A DNA stretch of 64,000 bases from Acinetobacter qingfengensis (GTDB lineage Bacteria > Pseudomonadota > Gammaproteobacteria > Pseudomonadales > Moraxellaceae). Under the pieces are notes generated by a model. It made no database searches. It was given only the letters and a program-made list of their open reading frames with translations, and was not told the DNA's origin. The stretch spans positions 1 through 64,000 of the forward strand of contig NZ_VXKN01000013.1 in assembly GCF_008693185.1 (NCBI RefSeq). The letters are read 5' to 3'. Position 1 is the stretch's first letter. Each line of letters opens with the position of its first letter. A program made the translations under genes and the position numbers. Shown here in pieces: positions 45,682 to 58,971 of the stretch.

Positions 45682-47580
45682 ATGGGCGCTTTAACCCCTA
45701 AAGAAGATTATACAAATATTCAAACGCTTACTTTCGACGCAGTTATTGTCGGCGGTGGTGGTTCTGGTATGCGTGCATCTTATCAGCTTGCGCAGGCAGG
45801 TTTAAAAGTTGCAGTATTAACCAAAGTATTTCCAACACGTTCACATACGGTTGCTGCACAAGGTGGTATTGGTGCATCGCTTGGAAACATGCAAGAAGAC
45901 AATTGGCATTATCACTTTTATGACACAGTAAAAGGTGGTGACTGGCTGAGTGATCAGGATGCATGTGAATTCATGACACGTGAAGCCCCTAAAGTTGTTT
46001 ATGAATTAGAACATTTAGGTATGCCGTTTGATCGTAATAATGACGGTACTATTTACCAACGGCCATTTGGTGGTCACTCTGCGAACTATGGTGAAAAGGC
46101 TGTACCACGTGCATGTGCTGCTGCTGACCGTACAGGACATGCGTTATTGCATACACTGTATCAAAGTAACGTAAAAATGGGCACAGAATTCTTTGTTGAA
46201 TGGATTGCTCTGGATTTGATTCGCAATGAAGATGGTGATGTTCTTGGTGTAACGGCTTACGATCAGGAAACTGGAAATGTTGCTGTATTTCAAGCGAAGG
46301 CAACATTATTTGCGACAGGCGGCGCAGGCCGTGTTTACCGTGCTTCTACCAATGCTTACATTAATACTGGTGATGGTTTGGGTATGGCAGCTCGTGCGGG
46401 TATCCCATTACAGGATATGGAGTTTTGGCAATTTCACCCAACAGGTGTTGCTGGCGCAGGGGTATTGCTAACAGAGGGTTGTCGTGGTGAAGGTGCTATC
46501 TTGCGTAATAAAGATGGTGAACCATTCATGGAACGCTATGCTCCTACTTTGAAAGATCTCGCACCACGTGACTTTGTTTCACGATCAATGGATCAGGAAA
46601 TTAAAGAAGGTCGTGGTTGTGGGCCAAAAGGAGATTATATTCTGCTTGATATGACGCATCTTGGTGCTGATACTATTATGAAGCGTCTACCATCAGTATT
46701 TGAAATTGGTAAGAAGTTTGCCAACGTAGATATCACCAAAGAGCCGATTCCTGTAGTACCAACCATTCATTATCAGATGGGGGGGATCCCGACCAATATT
46801 CATGGACAGGTTGTTGTGCCGGTTCCTACGGAAAACCCGACATTAACTACGCATTATAATAAAGAAACTAAAGAATACTCTTACGAAGGTAACTGTCCTG
46901 ACTATGTAAAAGTTGTGAAAGGTTTTTATGCGATTGGCGAATGTTCTTGCGTATCTGTACATGGTGCAAACCGTTTAGGAACTAACTCGCTACTTGATTT
47001 GGTTGTTTTTGGTAAAGCTGCTGGTGAACATATCATTGATTATGTGACCAAACATCATGGTGATGATTATGCGCCATTACCAAATAACGTTTTGGATTAT
47101 ACACTTGAACGTGTACGTAAATTGGATAATTCGACTTCTGGTGAAAATGCGCAGGAAGTTGCAGATGAAATCCGTGAAATTGTACAAAATCATGCAGGTG
47201 TATTCCGCACACAAGAATTACTGGATGAAGGTGTTAAGCAGATTCTTGCACTTGAACCACGTATTCGCAATATTCATTTAAAGGATAAATCTAAAGTTTT
47301 TAATACTGCGCGTATTGAGGCCTTGGAAGTTGAAAATCTTTATGAAGTTGCCAAATCAACCTTAATTTCGGCTGCTGCACGTAGAGAATGTCGTGGTGCG
47401 CATACTGTTGTTGAATATGAATTACCACCAGATCATCCGGAATATCCTTATGGTCGTCGTGATGATGAATGGATGAAACATACATTATGGTATTCTTCAG
47501 ACAACCATTTAGAGTACAAGCCAGTGCGTTATCGACCATTGACTGTTGATCCAATCGAACCTAAGCCACGTACATTCTAA
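45682..47580 (+). CDS. sdhA: Succinate dehydrogenase flavoprotein subunit
   Basis: Catalytic subunit that oxidises succinate to fumarate. 632 residues. The FAD-binding Rossmann motif is AVIVGGGGSGMRASYQLA. RSHTVAAQGGIGASLGN contains the His that binds FAD covalently. HPTGVAGAGVLLTEGCRGEGA and its His/Arg bind the substrate. HYQMGGIPTN and GANRLGTNSLLDLVVFG follow, and the C-terminal part has the Tyr-rich DPIEPKPRTF end. A GGAAGAGA ribosome site precedes the start. Part of sdhCDAB. Confidence 0.98.
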   Translation: MGALTPKEDYTNIQTLTFDAVIVGGGGSGMRASYQLAQAGLKVAVLTKVFPTRSHTVAAQGGIGASLGNMQEDNWHYHFYDTVKGGDWLSDQDACEFMTREAPKVVYELEHLGMPFDRNNDGTIYQRPFGGHSANYGEKAVPRACAAADRTGHALLHTLYQSNVKMGTEFFVEWIALDLIRNEDGDVLGVTAYDQETGNVAVFQAKATLFATGGAGRVYRASTNAYINTGDGLGMAARAGIPLQDMEFWQFHPTGVAGAGVLLTEGCRGEGAILRNKDGEPFMERYAPTLKDLAPRDFVSRSMDQEIKEGRGCGPKGDYILLDMTHLGADTIMKRLPSVFEIGKKFANVDITKEPIPVVPTIHYQMGGIPTNIHGQVVVPVPTENPTLTTHYNKETKEYSYEGNCPDYVKVVKGFYAIGECSCVSVHGANRLGTNSLLDLVVFGKAAGEHIIDYVTKHHGDDYAPLPNNVLDYTLERVRKLDNSTSGENAQEVADEIREIVQNHAGVFRTQELLDEGVKQILALEPRIRNIHLKDKSKVFNTARIEALEVENLYEVAKSTLISAAARRECRGAHTVVEYELPPDHPEYPYGRRDDEWMKHTLWYSSDNHLEYKPVRYRPLTVDPIEPKPRTF

Positions 47581-47594
47581 TCGGGAGAAACAAG

Positions 47595-48305
47595 ATGAGT
47601 AGAGGTACTCGTACATTTCATATCTACCGTTATGATCCTGATAAGGATAAAGCGCCGTATATGCAAACTTTCAAGCTAGAATTGACAGAAAAGCACCGTA
47701 TGTTGCTTGATGCATTACTTGCATTGAAAGTACAGGATGAATCATTGACATTCCGTCGTTCCTGCCGTGAAGGTATCTGTGGATCTGATGGTGTCAATAT
47801 TAATGGTAAAAATGGTTTGGCTTGTCTATGGAATCTAAACGATTTACCAAATGAAATTACTATTCGCCCATTACCGGGCTTACCTGTGATTAAAGATTTG
47901 GTTGTAGACATGAATCAGTTTTATGACCAATATAACAAGATTCAGCCGTTCCTGATTAATAATCAGCCTGCACCACCAAAAGAACGTTTACAATCTCCTG
48001 AAGAACGTGAACATTTAAATGGTCTTTATGAATGTATTCTATGTGCATGTTGTTCAACATCATGTCCTTCATTCTGGTGGAATCCGGACAAATTCCTTGG
48101 TCCTTCGGCATTGTTGAATGCCTATCGCTTTATTATTGATTCTCGTGATACGGCAACGCAGGATCGCTTAGGACGTTTAGATGACCCATTCAGTTTATTC
48201 CGCTGTAAAGGAATTATGAACTGTGTATCAGTTTGCCCGAAAGGTCTAAATCCAACACGTGCAATTGGTCATATTCGTAGCATGTTGCTTGATCAAGCTG
48301 GTTAA
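47595..48305 (+). CDS. sdhB: Succinate dehydrogenase iron-sulfur subunit
   Basis: Electron-transfer subunit, 236 residues. The N-terminal [2Fe-2S] domain has SCREGICGSDGVNINGKNGLAC (quoted in parts: CREGICGSDG, GKNGLAC). The C-terminal domain has CILCACCSTSCPSFWW and CKGIMNCVSVCPKGLNP for the [4Fe-4S] and [3Fe-4S] clusters. It passes electrons from SdhA to quinone. It is the last sdh gene and has a strong terminator directly behind it, so suc genes need their own promoter or read-through. Confidence 0.98.
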   Translation: MSRGTRTFHIYRYDPDKDKAPYMQTFKLELTEKHRMLLDALLALKVQDESLTFRRSCREGICGSDGVNINGKNGLACLWNLNDLPNEITIRPLPGLPVIKDLVVDMNQFYDQYNKIQPFLINNQPAPPKERLQSPEEREHLNGLYECILCACCSTSCPSFWWNPDKFLGPSALLNAYRFIIDSRDTATQDRLGRLDDPFSLFRCKGIMNCVSVCPKGLNPTRAIGHIRSMLLDQAG

Positions 48306-48318
48306 AAAGAATTAGGTT

Positions 48319-48349
48319 AAAAACGCATCTTAAGATGCGTTTTTTTTAA
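48319..48349 (+). terminator. sdhB terminator
   Basis: AAAACGCATCTTAAGATGCGTTTT (here in halves: AAAACGCATCTT / AAGATGCGTTTT), a perfect palindrome followed by further T. Confidence 0.88.
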
Positions 48350-48877
48350 TCTGTGATTTTAGACTTTGGTCTACACAAACTAATAATAACACGATTAATA
48401 ATTGAATGTGCTGAGAAAATATACAAAAATATAGGGGTATACTGAACTATTTAAAATTTTTATAAGGGGTATGTTAGTAAAAAATCAAATGAACTCCAAA
48501 CTCATGTTAGCATTTGTCAACTTGTATATGTTATATCACAAAAATGAGTTAAAATAGTGCGTAGAAAGAAGGATGAGAGATCGCTATAGGAAAAGTTAGG
48601 TCTTATGCATAAGAGTAAAAAAAGATGTTATTTTTATTCATAAGTCTTGCAGAAATACTCCTTTATCAGGAGTAGTTAAGGGAATACATTTATTTCAGGG
48701 TGAGAAATTGCTTTGGATACAAAAATTTATTTCCAGGTCAGAAATTCTGGCATTGTTAAACGCCCTGATTGAATGACTCGATTAGGGATGATGGAAGCTT
48801 ATTACCAATAAGTTTTTCAACGTAGGTGATTTAAAAAATTACCAAACTTGATTTTGCGATAGGAAATGGGTCCACTC
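48350..48877. other. sucA upstream region
   Basis: 528 bp without a gene; AT-rich. It must hold the suc promoter and a long leader. I see no clear operator. TTGTCA at 48514 has no well-spaced -10. Confidence 0.45.
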
Positions 48878-51718
48878 ATGCAAGATGTTGCTGACGCATT
48901 GCGTCTTGACACAGAACTGTCCGCTGACAGTGCAGCGTATATCGAAGAACTTTATGAACAATATTTAACATCGCCTGATTCAGTTGCAGAAGACTGGCGT
49001 CAGTACTTTGGCCGGTTTCCTAAAGGTGATCAACCTCACAGTAATGTACGTGAGCAATTCTTACTTCTGGCACGCAACTCTGGACGTGCTGTTCCAATGC
49101 AACAATCAGAAGTCAGTACTGAACACGAACGTCGTCAAATTGCTGTACTACAGTTGATTGCTGCTTATCGTAATCGTGGTCACCAGAAAGCCAAACTTGA
49201 TCCATTAGGTTTGGCTAAACGTGAAGACGTACCAGATTTAGCATTGGAAGCACATGGTTTATCAAAATCTGATTTAGATACTGTATTTAATGCCGGTAAT
49301 CTTGCGATTGGCAAGGCAGAAACGACATTAGGTGATATGGTATCTACAATGGAGGCAATATATTGCAATTCCATTGGTGCTGAATACATGCACATTGTCG
49401 ACACAAAAGAAAAACGCTGGATCCAACAACGGTTGGAAGGCGCAAAAGGGATTTTTGGATTTACGGCAGAGCAGAAAAAACATTTCTTAGAACGCTTGAC
49501 TGCTGCCGAAGGTTTAGAAAAATATCTCGGAAATAAATATGTTGGTGCAAAACGTTTTGGTGTAGAGGGTGGTGAATCCTTTATTCCAATGATGAACGAA
49601 CTGATTCAACGTGCAGGTATTGTTGGATGTAAGGAAGTTGTCATTGGTATGCCACACCGTGGTCGTTTAAACCTTTTGGTTAATATTATGGGTAAAAACC
49701 CACAGGATCTTTTTGGTGAATTTGAAGGTAAGGCTTTAAATAAAAAAGGTTCCGGTGATGTGAAATATCACCAAGGTTTTTCGAGTAATGTAATGACTCC
49801 AGGTGGAGAAGTTCATTTGGCATTGGCATTTAACCCATCACATCTTGAAATCGTTGGGCCTGTGGTTGAAGGGTCAGTTCGTGCGCGTCAAGTACGTCGT
49901 AAAGATATTGGTGGTGATGATGTGTTACCAGTGATTGTGCATGGTGATGCAGCATTTGCTGGTCAAGGTGTCAATCAAGAAACTTTCCAAATGTCACAAA
50001 CCCGTGGTTACACAGTGGGTGGAACGGTTCATATTATCGTGAATAATCAGGTCGGTTTCACTACATCAGATCCTCGAGATTCCCGTTCTACGGAATATTG
50101 TACTGATGTAGCCAAAATGATTCAGGCGCCAATTTTCCATGTAAATGGTGATGATCCAGAAGCTGTAGTTTTTGTGACTCAATTGGCACATGATTTCCGT
50201 CATACTTTCCGTAAAGATGTGATCATCGATTTGTTCTGTTATCGCCGCCGTGGTCATAATGAAGCTGATGAACCGGCTGGAACACAGCCGATCATGTATC
50301 AAAAAATTGCCAAACAGCCAACGACCCGTACCTTGTATGCAGATCGTTTGATTGCTGAAAGTGTTATTGATCGTTCCAGTGCTGATCAAATGATTGAAGA
50401 CTATCGTACCGATCTTGAAGCAGGCAACCATGTTGCCAACGCATTGGTACGTAAGCCAAATACATCATTGTTTGTAGACTGGACACCTTATCTGGGTCAT
50501 GAATATACTGATGTCTGGGATACTACATTTAGTATTGATCGCTTGAAAGAGTTAGGACAAACTTTGGCCAAGTTGCCTGAAGGTTTTGTCATGCAGCGTC
50601 AGGTTGCCAAGGTTGTAGACGACCGTCTGAAAATGCAGACTGGCGAAGTACCATTAAATTGGGGTGCAGCTGAAACACTGGCTTATGCAACGATATTGGA
50701 TCAAGGACATTTGGTTCGTATTTCTGGTGAAGATGTCGGACGTGGTACATTCTCACATCGACATGCCAAATTACACAATCAAGTAGATGGTTCAACCTAT
50801 ATTCCTTTATGTAATATCAAGGAAAATCAACCTCGCTTTGCCATCTGGGATTCCTTACTTTCAGAAGAAGCTGTTTTGGCCTTTGAATATGGCTATTCAA
50901 CAACAGTTCCAAGTAGTTTGATCATTTGGGAAGCTCAGTTTGGTGATTTCGTGAACTGCGCACAGGTTGTGATTGATCAATTTATTTCCTCCGGTGAAAC
51001 GAAGTGGGAACGCCTTTGTGGTTTGGTTATGCTTTTACCACATGGTTTTGAAGGTCAGGGCCCTGAACATTCATCGGCCCGTCTTGAGCGCTTCTTGCAA
51101 TTATGTGCAGAAGACAATATGCAAGTATTAACACCAACAACACCTGCACAAATATTTCATGCATTACGTCGTCAAGTGATTCGTCCAATTCGTAAACCAA
51201 TGATTGTGATGTCACCGAAGTCATTGTTACGCCATAAATTGGCAACTTCTACATTGGAAGAATTGGCGGATGGTACGTTCCAGACGGTTATTGACGAAAT
51301 CGATCCAATGAATAAAACAGATGTAACACGCTTGGTACTGTGTGGTGGTAAGGTCTATTATGACCTACTTGAAAAACGCCGTGAGCTTGGTCTAAGTAAT
51401 ACAGCAATTGTGCGTGTTGAACAACTTTATCCATATCCGAAACAAGTACTGGATTCTTTGATTGAAAGTTATCCAAATCTTAAGAATGTGGTATGGACAC
51501 AGGAAGAGCCAAAAAATCAGGGTGCCTGGTTGTTTATGGCACCTAAACTTTATGAAGACCTTTTACCACTGGGTAGAAATATTCAAATCAGTTATGCAGG
51601 TCGTGAAGCATCCGCAGCGCCTGCTTGTGGTTCACCTTATTTGCATGCAAAACAACAAGCTCAACTTGTGCATGAAGCGTTGGGCGTTCAGGTTGAAGAA
51701 ACAGGAGATAATTCATAA
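48878..51718 (+). CDS. sucA: 2-oxoglutarate dehydrogenase E1 component
   Basis: Thiamine-diphosphate decarboxylase of the 2-oxoglutarate dehydrogenase complex, 946 residues from the chosen start. Visible: the N-terminal E2-binding segment [48 protein letters not shown], the [17 protein letters not shown]hDP/Mg region, [17 protein letters not shown], and [11 protein letters not shown] in the transketolase part. An ATG four codons upstream has AGGA only one base away, so 48878 is preferred, though the spacing (13) is long. Its stop overlaps the sucB start by one base. Confidence 0.97.
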   Translation: MQDVADALRLDTELSADSAAYIEELYEQYLTSPDSVAEDWRQYFGRFPKGDQPHSNVREQFLLLARNSGRAVPMQQSEVSTEHERRQIAVLQLIAAYRNRGHQKAKLDPLGLAKREDVPDLALEAHGLSKSDLDTVFNAGNLAIGKAETTLGDMVSTMEAIYCNSIGAEYMHIVDTKEKRWIQQRLEGAKGIFGFTAEQKKHFLERLTAAEGLEKYLGNKYVGAKRFGVEGGESFIPMMNELIQRAGIVGCKEVVIGMPHRGRLNLLVNIMGKNPQDLFGEFEGKALNKKGSGDVKYHQGFSSNVMTPGGEVHLALAFNPSHLEIVGPVVEGSVRARQVRRKDIGGDDVLPVIVHGDAAFAGQGVNQETFQMSQTRGYTVGGTVHIIVNNQVGFTTSDPRDSRSTEYCTDVAKMIQAPIFHVNGDDPEAVVFVTQLAHDFRHTFRKDVIIDLFCYRRRGHNEADEPAGTQPIMYQKIAKQPTTRTLYADRLIAESVIDRSSADQMIEDYRTDLEAGNHVANALVRKPNTSLFVDWTPYLGHEYTDVWDTTFSIDRLKELGQTLAKLPEGFVMQRQVAKVVDDRLKMQTGEVPLNWGAAETLAYATILDQGHLVRISGEDVGRGTFSHRHAKLHNQVDGSTYIPLCNIKENQPRFAIWDSLLSEEAVLAFEYGYSTTVPSSLIIWEAQFGDFVNCAQVVIDQFISSGETKWERLCGLVMLLPHGFEGQGPEHSSARLERFLQLCAEDNMQVLTPTTPAQIFHALRRQVIRPIRKPMIVMSPKSLLRHKLATSTLEELADGTFQTVIDEIDPMNKTDVTRLVLCGGKVYYDLLEKRRELGLSNTAIVRVEQLYPYPKQVLDSLIESYPNLKNVVWTQEEPKNQGAWLFMAPKLYEDLLPLGRNIQISYAGREASAAPACGSPYLHAKQQAQLVHEALGVQVEETGDNS

Positions 51719-52935
51719 TGGCAACTGAAATTAAAGCACCGGTATTTCCAGAGTCGGTTGCTGACGGCACCATTGCAACTTGGCATAAACAGGCTGGTGA
51801 ATCTGTATCACGTGATGAAGTGATTTGTGATATTGAAACAGATAAAGTGGTTTTGGAAGTTGTAGCTCCTGCTGATGGCGTAATTAGTAAAATTGTAAAA
51901 AATGAAGGTGACACAGTACTTTCTGCTGAAGTGATTGCTGAATTTGAAGCGGGTGCTGCGGGTCAAGCTGCATCCGGTGCAGATAATACTCAGGCCGTCA
52001 ATAATACGGAAACTGTTGCACAAGCTGCTGCAAAAACTGAAGCAGGCGCAGCACCTGTTGTTGAGCGTGACAATGTACAGGATCAGGCACCAGCTGTTCG
52101 TAAAGCCCTAACAGAAAAAGGAATTAACGCAGCAGACGTACAAGGTACAGGACGTGGTGGTCGCATTACTAAAGACGATGTGGTTAATCATCAAACTAAA
52201 CCAGCTGCTACACCACTAAGCGTTGCGGTAGGTGAGCGTGTTGAAAAACGTGTACCAATGACGCGTTTACGTAAACGTGTTGCGGAGCGTTTATTATCAG
52301 CAACACAAGAAACAGCAATGTTGACCACATTCAACGAAGTAAACATGAAGCCAATCATGGAACTTCGTAAACAATATAAAGATCGCTTTGAAAAACGTCA
52401 CGGTGCCCGTCTAGGCTTTATGTCGTTTTTTATTAAAGCCGCAACAGAAGCTTTAAAACGTTATCCTGCGGTAAATGCCTCTATTGACGGTGATGATATT
52501 GTTTATCACGGTTTCTATGATGTTGGTGTAGCTGTATCCAGTGATCGTGGTTTGGTTGTTCCAGTATTACGCGATACAGATCGTATGAGTTATGCAGAAA
52601 TTGAAGGTGGTATCGGTGCTTATGCTGCCAAGGCACGTGAAGGTAAACTAAGCCTTGAAGATATGACTGGTGGTACATTCACGATTACTAATGGTGGTAC
52701 ATTTGGTTCATTATTATCTACACCAATTATTAATCCACCACAAACTGCAATTCTGGGTATGCACAAAATTCAGGAACGTCCAATGGCAGTCAATGGTCAG
52801 GTAGAGATTTTGCCAATGATGTATCTTGCATTATCTTACGATCACCGTTTAATTGATGGTAAAGAAGCAGTTGGTTTCTTGGTAACAATCAAAGAGTTAC
52901 TTGAAGAACCTGCTTCATTATTGCTTGATCTATAA
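51718..52935 (+). CDS. sucB: 2-oxoglutarate dehydrogenase E2 component (succinyltransferase)
   Basis: Core of the complex, 405 residues. The lipoyl domain has [11 protein letters not shown] with Lys43 as the lipoylation site. An Ala/Thr-rich linker (about 80-115) follows, then the E1/E3-binding domain ([21 protein letters not shown], cut: [17 protein letters not shown]), and the catalytic domain ending [16 protein letters not shown] with the active His and Asp. It moves the succinyl group from lipoate to CoA. The start overlaps sucA (TAATG), so translation is coupled. Confidence 0.98.
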   Translation: MATEIKAPVFPESVADGTIATWHKQAGESVSRDEVICDIETDKVVLEVVAPADGVISKIVKNEGDTVLSAEVIAEFEAGAAGQAASGADNTQAVNNTETVAQAAAKTEAGAAPVVERDNVQDQAPAVRKALTEKGINAADVQGTGRGGRITKDDVVNHQTKPAATPLSVAVGERVEKRVPMTRLRKRVAERLLSATQETAMLTTFNEVNMKPIMELRKQYKDRFEKRHGARLGFMSFFIKAATEALKRYPAVNASIDGDDIVYHGFYDVGVAVSSDRGLVVPVLRDTDRMSYAEIEGGIGAYAAKAREGKLSLEDMTGGTFTITNGGTFGSLLSTPIINPPQTAILGMHKIQERPMAVNGQVEILPMMYLALSYDHRLIDGKEAVGFLVTIKELLEEPASLLLDL

Positions 52936-52999
52936 TAAACAATTACGCATTTAACCATTTTTATTTTGAGCATGAGCGACCCTCTTGCTCAAAATCTAG

Positions 53000-54448
<1,449 letters not shown>

Positions 54449-54473
54449 ACTTTACTAAGCTAAAGTCGTATTG

Positions 54474-54516
54474 AAAGTGGCAATCTTTTGTAATAAAGGT
54501 TGCCACTTTTTCTTTG
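54474..54516 (+). terminator. lpd terminator
   Basis: AAAGTGGCAA (54474-54483) / TTGCCACTTT (54500-54509), then TTTCTTTG. It separates sucAB-lpd from sucCD. Confidence 0.85.
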
Positions 54517-54698
54517 TCATCATAAGATGAAATTGCACAAAAAATGTGTGAATAAGCGTTGGTTTTAAATCTTGCCAAGATACAGCCGTGATACGTAATT
54601 AATTGGCAACAGTGTATAAGATTTAATTCATAACAAAATTCAATATATGTTTCATCATATCCGATAACAGCGTATATAGGGACGAGGCAAAGGAAAAT

Positions 54699-55865
54699 AT
54701 GAATTTACATGAATATCAGGCAAAAGCATTATTAAAGCAATATGATATCCCAGTACAACAAGGTATTTTGGCAACAACTGCAGAAGAAGCTGCTTTGGCA
54801 TTTACTCAGCTTGATGGTGGGTTTGCAGTTATTAAAGCGCAGGTTCATGCTGGTGGACGGGGTAAAGCTGGCGGGGTAAAAGTTGTTAATTCAAAAGAAG
54901 AGGCTGCTCAGGTTGCCCAGCAATTATTAGGAAGCAGATTGGTTACTTATCAAACTGATGCACTAGGTCAGCCAGTAAATAGTGTATTGATTTGTCAGGA
55001 TATTTATCCTGTGCAACGAGAATTATATTTGGGTGCAGTGGTGGATCGTGCTTCTCGCCGTGTGACCTTTATGGTATCAACAGAAGGTGGTGTAGAAATT
55101 GAAAAAGTTGCAGAACAAACACCAGATAAAATCATTAAAATTACTGTAGATCCATTGGTCGGTTTATTACCTTTTCAGGCGAGAGAGGCAGCATTTTCTT
55201 TAGGTTTACAGGACGAACAAATTCATCAATTTGTAAAAATCATGACAGGGGCTTACAAGGCATTTATAGATAATGATTTTGCCTTATTTGAGATTAACCC
55301 TTTATCCATTCGTGAAAATGGTGAAATTCTTGCCGTGGATGCCAAGGTGAGCATTGATTCCAATGCTTTATATCGTTTACCTGAATTGGCTGCACAACGT
55401 GATACTACACAAGAAAATGAACGGGAACTAAAAGCCTCAGAATTTGAACTGAATTATGTTGCATTAGAAGGAAATATTGGCTGTATGGTCAATGGTGCTG
55501 GTTTAGCTATGGCAACTATGGATATCATTAAATTGTATGGTGGACAACCCGCAAACTTTCTGGATGTAGGTGGGGGCGCGACGAAAGAGCGAGTTATTGA
55601 AGCTTTTAAAATTATTTTGGCTGATCATTCGGTAAAAGGTGTATTGATTAATATTTTTGGTGGAATTGTACGATGTGACATGATTGCCGAAGCCATCATT
55701 GCAGCAGTTAAAGAAGTTCATGTCAATGTACCAGTAGTAGTGCGATTGCAGGGGAATAATGCAGAACAAGGGGCAAAATTATTAAAAGAATCTGGCTTAA
55801 CATTAATACCTGCAAATGGTTTAGCCGATGCAGCAAATAAAATTGTCGCAGCAGTAAATGAATAA
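54699..55865 (+). CDS. sucC: Succinyl-CoA synthetase beta subunit
   Basis: ATP-grasp subunit of 388 residues: [38 protein letters not shown], the [20 protein letters not shown] magnesium region, and [22 protein letters not shown], then GGATKERV. It makes ATP (or GTP) while converting succinyl-CoA to succinate. An AAAGGAAAA site precedes the ATG. sucD follows after 11 bp. With its own promoter region after the lpd terminator, it may be transcribed apart from sucAB. Confidence 0.98.
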   Translation: MNLHEYQAKALLKQYDIPVQQGILATTAEEAALAFTQLDGGFAVIKAQVHAGGRGKAGGVKVVNSKEEAAQVAQQLLGSRLVTYQTDALGQPVNSVLICQDIYPVQRELYLGAVVDRASRRVTFMVSTEGGVEIEKVAEQTPDKIIKITVDPLVGLLPFQAREAAFSLGLQDEQIHQFVKIMTGAYKAFIDNDFALFEINPLSIRENGEILAVDAKVSIDSNALYRLPELAAQRDTTQENERELKASEFELNYVALEGNIGCMVNGAGLAMATMDIIKLYGGQPANFLDVGGGATKERVIEAFKIILADHSVKGVLINIFGGIVRCDMIAEAIIAAVKEVHVNVPVVVRLQGNNAEQGAKLLKESGLTLIPANGLADAANKIVAAVNE

Positions 55866-55876
55866 GGAGAATAAAC

Positions 55877-56767
55877 GTGAGCATATTAATCAATAAAGAT
55901 ACTAAAGTTCTGGTGCAGGGATTTACGGGCAAAAATGGTACTTTCCATTCAGCACAAGCTTTGGATTATGGAACAAAAGTCGTGGGTGGCGTAACACCGG
56001 GAAAAGGTGGCAGTATTCATTTAGAATTACCAGTATTTAATACTGTAAAAGATGCTGTTAAAGCAACTGAAGCTGATGCATCGGTGATTTATGTGCCTGC
56101 GCCTTATGTTCTGGATTCTATTATAGAAGCAGTGGATGCAGGTATTGGTCTGATTGTAGTCATTACGGAAGGTGTTCCCACATTGGATATGCTCAAAGTA
56201 AAACGTTATCTGGAATCAAATGGTCATGGAAGTAGGGTAATTGGTCCTAATTGTCCGGGCATTATTACACCTGGCGAATGCAAAATTGGGATTATGCCAG
56301 GGCATATTCATACCCCTGGTCGTATTGGTATTATTTCCCGTTCAGGAACTTTAACCTATGAAGCAGTTGCACAAACGACACAGCTTGGTTTAGGCCAATC
56401 TACCTGTATTGGTATCGGAGGGGATCCGATTCCGGGAATGAATCAAATTGATGCATTAAAACTTTTTCAGGCTGATCCTGATACAGATGCCATTGTATTA
56501 ATTGGTGAAATTGGTGGTACTGCAGAAGAGGAAGCAGCAGAATTTATTCAATCTGAAGTCACTAAACCTGTTGTTGGTTATATTGCTGGTGTAACAGCAC
56601 CTAAAGGTAAACGTATGGGGCATGCTGGCGCTATTATTTCCGGAGGCAAAGGTACCGCAGAGGAAAAATTTAATGCATTTGAACGTGCTGGCATTGCTTA
56701 TACACGTAGTCCGGCAGAAATTGGAGCAACGATGTTAAAAGTTTTACAATCTAAAGGTCTAATATAG
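55877..56767 (+). CDS. sucD: Succinyl-CoA synthetase alpha subunit
   Basis: 296 residues: the CoA-binding Rossmann domain ([27 protein letters not shown]), [20 protein letters not shown], and the ligase domain with [27 protein letters not shown] and [17 protein letters not shown], the last containing the His that is phosphorylated in turnover. Start is GTG at 55877 with AAGGAG about 7 bases upstream. It completes the sucCD operon. Confidence 0.98.
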   Translation: MSILINKDTKVLVQGFTGKNGTFHSAQALDYGTKVVGGVTPGKGGSIHLELPVFNTVKDAVKATEADASVIYVPAPYVLDSIIEAVDAGIGLIVVITEGVPTLDMLKVKRYLESNGHGSRVIGPNCPGIITPGECKIGIMPGHIHTPGRIGIISRSGTLTYEAVAQTTQLGLGQSTCIGIGGDPIPGMNQIDALKLFQADPDTDAIVLIGEIGGTAEEEAAEFIQSEVTKPVVGYIAGVTAPKGKRMGHAGAIISGGKGTAEEKFNAFERAGIAYTRSPAEIGATMLKVLQSKGLI

Positions 56768-56781
56768 ACATAAATTTTTGC

Positions 56782-56808
56782 AAAGAACCCTATGATATGG
56801 GGTTCTTT
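56782..56808 (+). terminator. sucD terminator
   Basis: AAAGAACCC / GGGTTCTTT around tatgatatg; the T-tail is part of the stem, so moderate support. Confidence 0.6.
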
Positions 56809-56847
56809 CATCTTAAAATAACAAAAAATAGAAGCTAATAGTAGATC

Positions 56848-57894
56848 ATGTCTTTTTTGAAAAACTTGGGTAAAGAATTAAAGCAAATCACAGATGAATT
56901 TGAACAAAGTGAAAACTTACAAAACTTTATCTTTAAATATGAACCTTTTGAGCACGAACAAGTACAAATTCTTGTTGCCAAAGCTTATTTGATGGTTTTG
57001 TCAGATAGTTGTGAATATCCTGAAGAAAATTTTAGTTCTGAATATTTTATACAGCATTTTAAACAGCATACTGTATTAGAGATTCAACTGATTGTTTTAC
57101 AGGCAATGTTAATTAGATTAAAACAGCATGCAAATGAAAAAAGAGCACAGTTTAATGACTGGTACAATGAATTGATTGAATATGCTGAACAATTTTCTCA
57201 AGATAATTATCAGGTTATTGATACATTAATCGAAGTTTATAGTTATAAGGCACAAAATTTAAGTGGAAAAGATCCATTTAAGGTTCATTATTTTTATCAT
57301 AAAATTATACAGCTCTCTAAAAAAAATTTGAGTAATGAAAATTATGAATTGGTTTTTCAGGCAGAGCAGAAAATTTTCCAATTTTATTTATCTCGTCAGC
57401 AATTATCAGCTTTCAAACAAAGCTATTATGCAATCAATGCACATTATTTAAGTAATCATCAGACCGATATTACTTCTGCTTTAAAGCAGAATACAGCAAT
57501 TTTTTTACAGTTCTGGTTAGATGTACAAAAAGATCAAAATCCTTTTTTACATCCGGAAATTAGGCAATTTTTGCAATACCTTCATATTCAGGATGACTTG
57601 AAAAACTTGATTTTACAGCCAGAGAATCAGCGACAATATCAGTTTATATTCGAATTATGCTATTTATTTTGGCTTATTCAATATGAAGAAATTTCTGAAA
57701 AATACTGGTTTGTATTATTAAAATATCACCAAACATTGCAAGATTATCAATCTTTAATTGATTCGTTTTGGTTTGATCAGCCACAGCGTAGACATGGTTT
57801 TCAAAGCTTTTTAATCGATTCAACTGATAAATATCATAGTTTGAATAAATATAGAAAAATGTTTAACACCTCATTAGGAAAAAATAATCTTTAA
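56848..57894 (+). CDS. Hypothetical cytosolic protein, 348 aa
   Basis: I know no family for it. It is helical throughout, rich in Gln, Phe, Tyr and Leu, with alternating helices of TPR-like spacing (TLIEVYSYKAQNL; YELVFQAEQKIFQFYLSRQ) but no clear repeat consensus. No signal peptide or membrane helix. It starts 80 bp after sucD, beyond a weak terminator, so read-through from sucCD is possible. AT-rich codon use. Nothing relates it to the TCA cycle except its position. Confidence 0.75.
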   Translation: MSFLKNLGKELKQITDEFEQSENLQNFIFKYEPFEHEQVQILVAKAYLMVLSDSCEYPEENFSSEYFIQHFKQHTVLEIQLIVLQAMLIRLKQHANEKRAQFNDWYNELIEYAEQFSQDNYQVIDTLIEVYSYKAQNLSGKDPFKVHYFYHKIIQLSKKNLSNENYELVFQAEQKIFQFYLSRQQLSAFKQSYYAINAHYLSNHQTDITSALKQNTAIFLQFWLDVQKDQNPFLHPEIRQFLQYLHIQDDLKNLILQPENQRQYQFIFELCYLFWLIQYEEISEKYWFVLLKYHQTLQDYQSLIDSFWFDQPQRRHGFQSFLIDSTDKYHSLNKYRKMFNTSLGKNNL

Positions 57895-58017
57895 TAAAGC
57901 TTGGAACATATTAAAAATTAAGTCAATCAATTAGAAGTTGAAGACTATATTAAATTGAATCTCAAAGTATAATCTGATGCAATAACTTGTTATTTATAGG
58001 AAGTATCCTATTAATAT

Positions 58018-58971
58018 TTATAAATTTTTGTTTAATATTTCACGAGGTGTGATCCCAAAGGCTTTTTTAAATGCATGACTAAAATGTGAAAAATCAGTAA
58101 AGCCATAATCTAAAGCTACTTGCGACACACTCCTAACATTGCCAGATCGTAGAGCATTATGACTGGCATTGAGGCGTTCTGTCCAAATGACGGACATAAT
58201 CGTTTTTTGCTTTCGTGCAAATGCACGCGTAACTGTACGTATAGAAACGTGATGATACTGCGCAATATTTTCGATGCAGAGTTCTGGATCACATAAATGT
58301 CTTTGGATGTAGTTCATAATTCGTGCGTATAAGTCACGTTCTACGCCTATTTGCTTGATGTCTTGCATTTCAAGACTAAGAACCAATAAATCCAAAGCAG
58401 TTTGTGAAAAACGTTCAGACAAGTTTGGATGTTCTAAATGGAGTGGTGACATCACAGCTTGGCGTAACATCTCGCGTAATGGGATGACACCCGGACGAGT
58501 TTCATCCAAAATCATTGCAGTAAATTTTTCGATGTTTGGCAAGCGATGCTTTAACAAATGGCGTGGAATACGCATCAGATGGTTTTTTTGTCCACCAAGA
58601 CTAAAATTAAACGTTTGTGCTGCATCATAGAGCACCAAGCTATTATCAATTAATTTTGAATTTCTGCCATTTTGGCTGAGTTCGCCATAACCTTGTTCCA
58701 TAAAGCCTAACCATAAATCTTCATCAGGTCCTGTGCGAAGATGTTTCGCCGTTCTTTCCCAATGGTGCATATTTGCCGAAATGGTGCAAACATCAATTAA
58801 TCCAACATTTCGAACGATGAGCTCACCATTAAAATCAAAAGGATTTTCGGGTTGACTGGCTGCTGGAATACAATGGCGTAAAACAACATCATTCCAGTAT
58901 TCAAATCGCTCAGGTGCTTTAATATCTTGGGTTGAATATTGAATGTTATGTTTACTTTGCTGTGGATTCAT
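58018..58971 (-). CDS. AraC-family regulator of the nitrile locus, 317 aa
   Basis: The N-terminal domain (about 15-200) is of the AraC-binding-like type found in OxdR/NphR-class regulators (RFEYWNDVVLRHCIPA; SLVLYDAAQTFNFSLGG). The C-terminal AraC HTH has CIENIAQYHHVSIRTVTRAFAR and VSQVALDYGFTDFSHFSHAFKKAFGITP. ATG 58971 is used; the frame further up begins with TTG. It is divergent from the channel-globin-amidase-nitrile hydratase genes. Regulators of this subgroup activate nitrile or aldoxime genes in other bacteria, so it probably induces this operon in answer to an amide or nitrile; this is an inference. Confidence 0.9.
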   Translation of the reverse strand: MNPQQSKHNIQYSTQDIKAPERFEYWNDVVLRHCIPAASQPENPFDFNGELIVRNVGLIDVCTISANMHHWERTAKHLRTGPDEDLWLGFMEQGYGELSQNGRNSKLIDNSLVLYDAAQTFNFSLGGQKNHLMRIPRHLLKHRLPNIEKFTAMILDETRPGVIPLREMLRQAVMSPLHLEHPNLSERFSQTALDLLVLSLEMQDIKQIGVERDLYARIMNYIQRHLCDPELCIENIAQYHHVSIRTVTRAFARKQKTIMSVIWTERLNASHNALRSGNVRSVSQVALDYGFTDFSHFSHAFKKAFGITPREILNKNL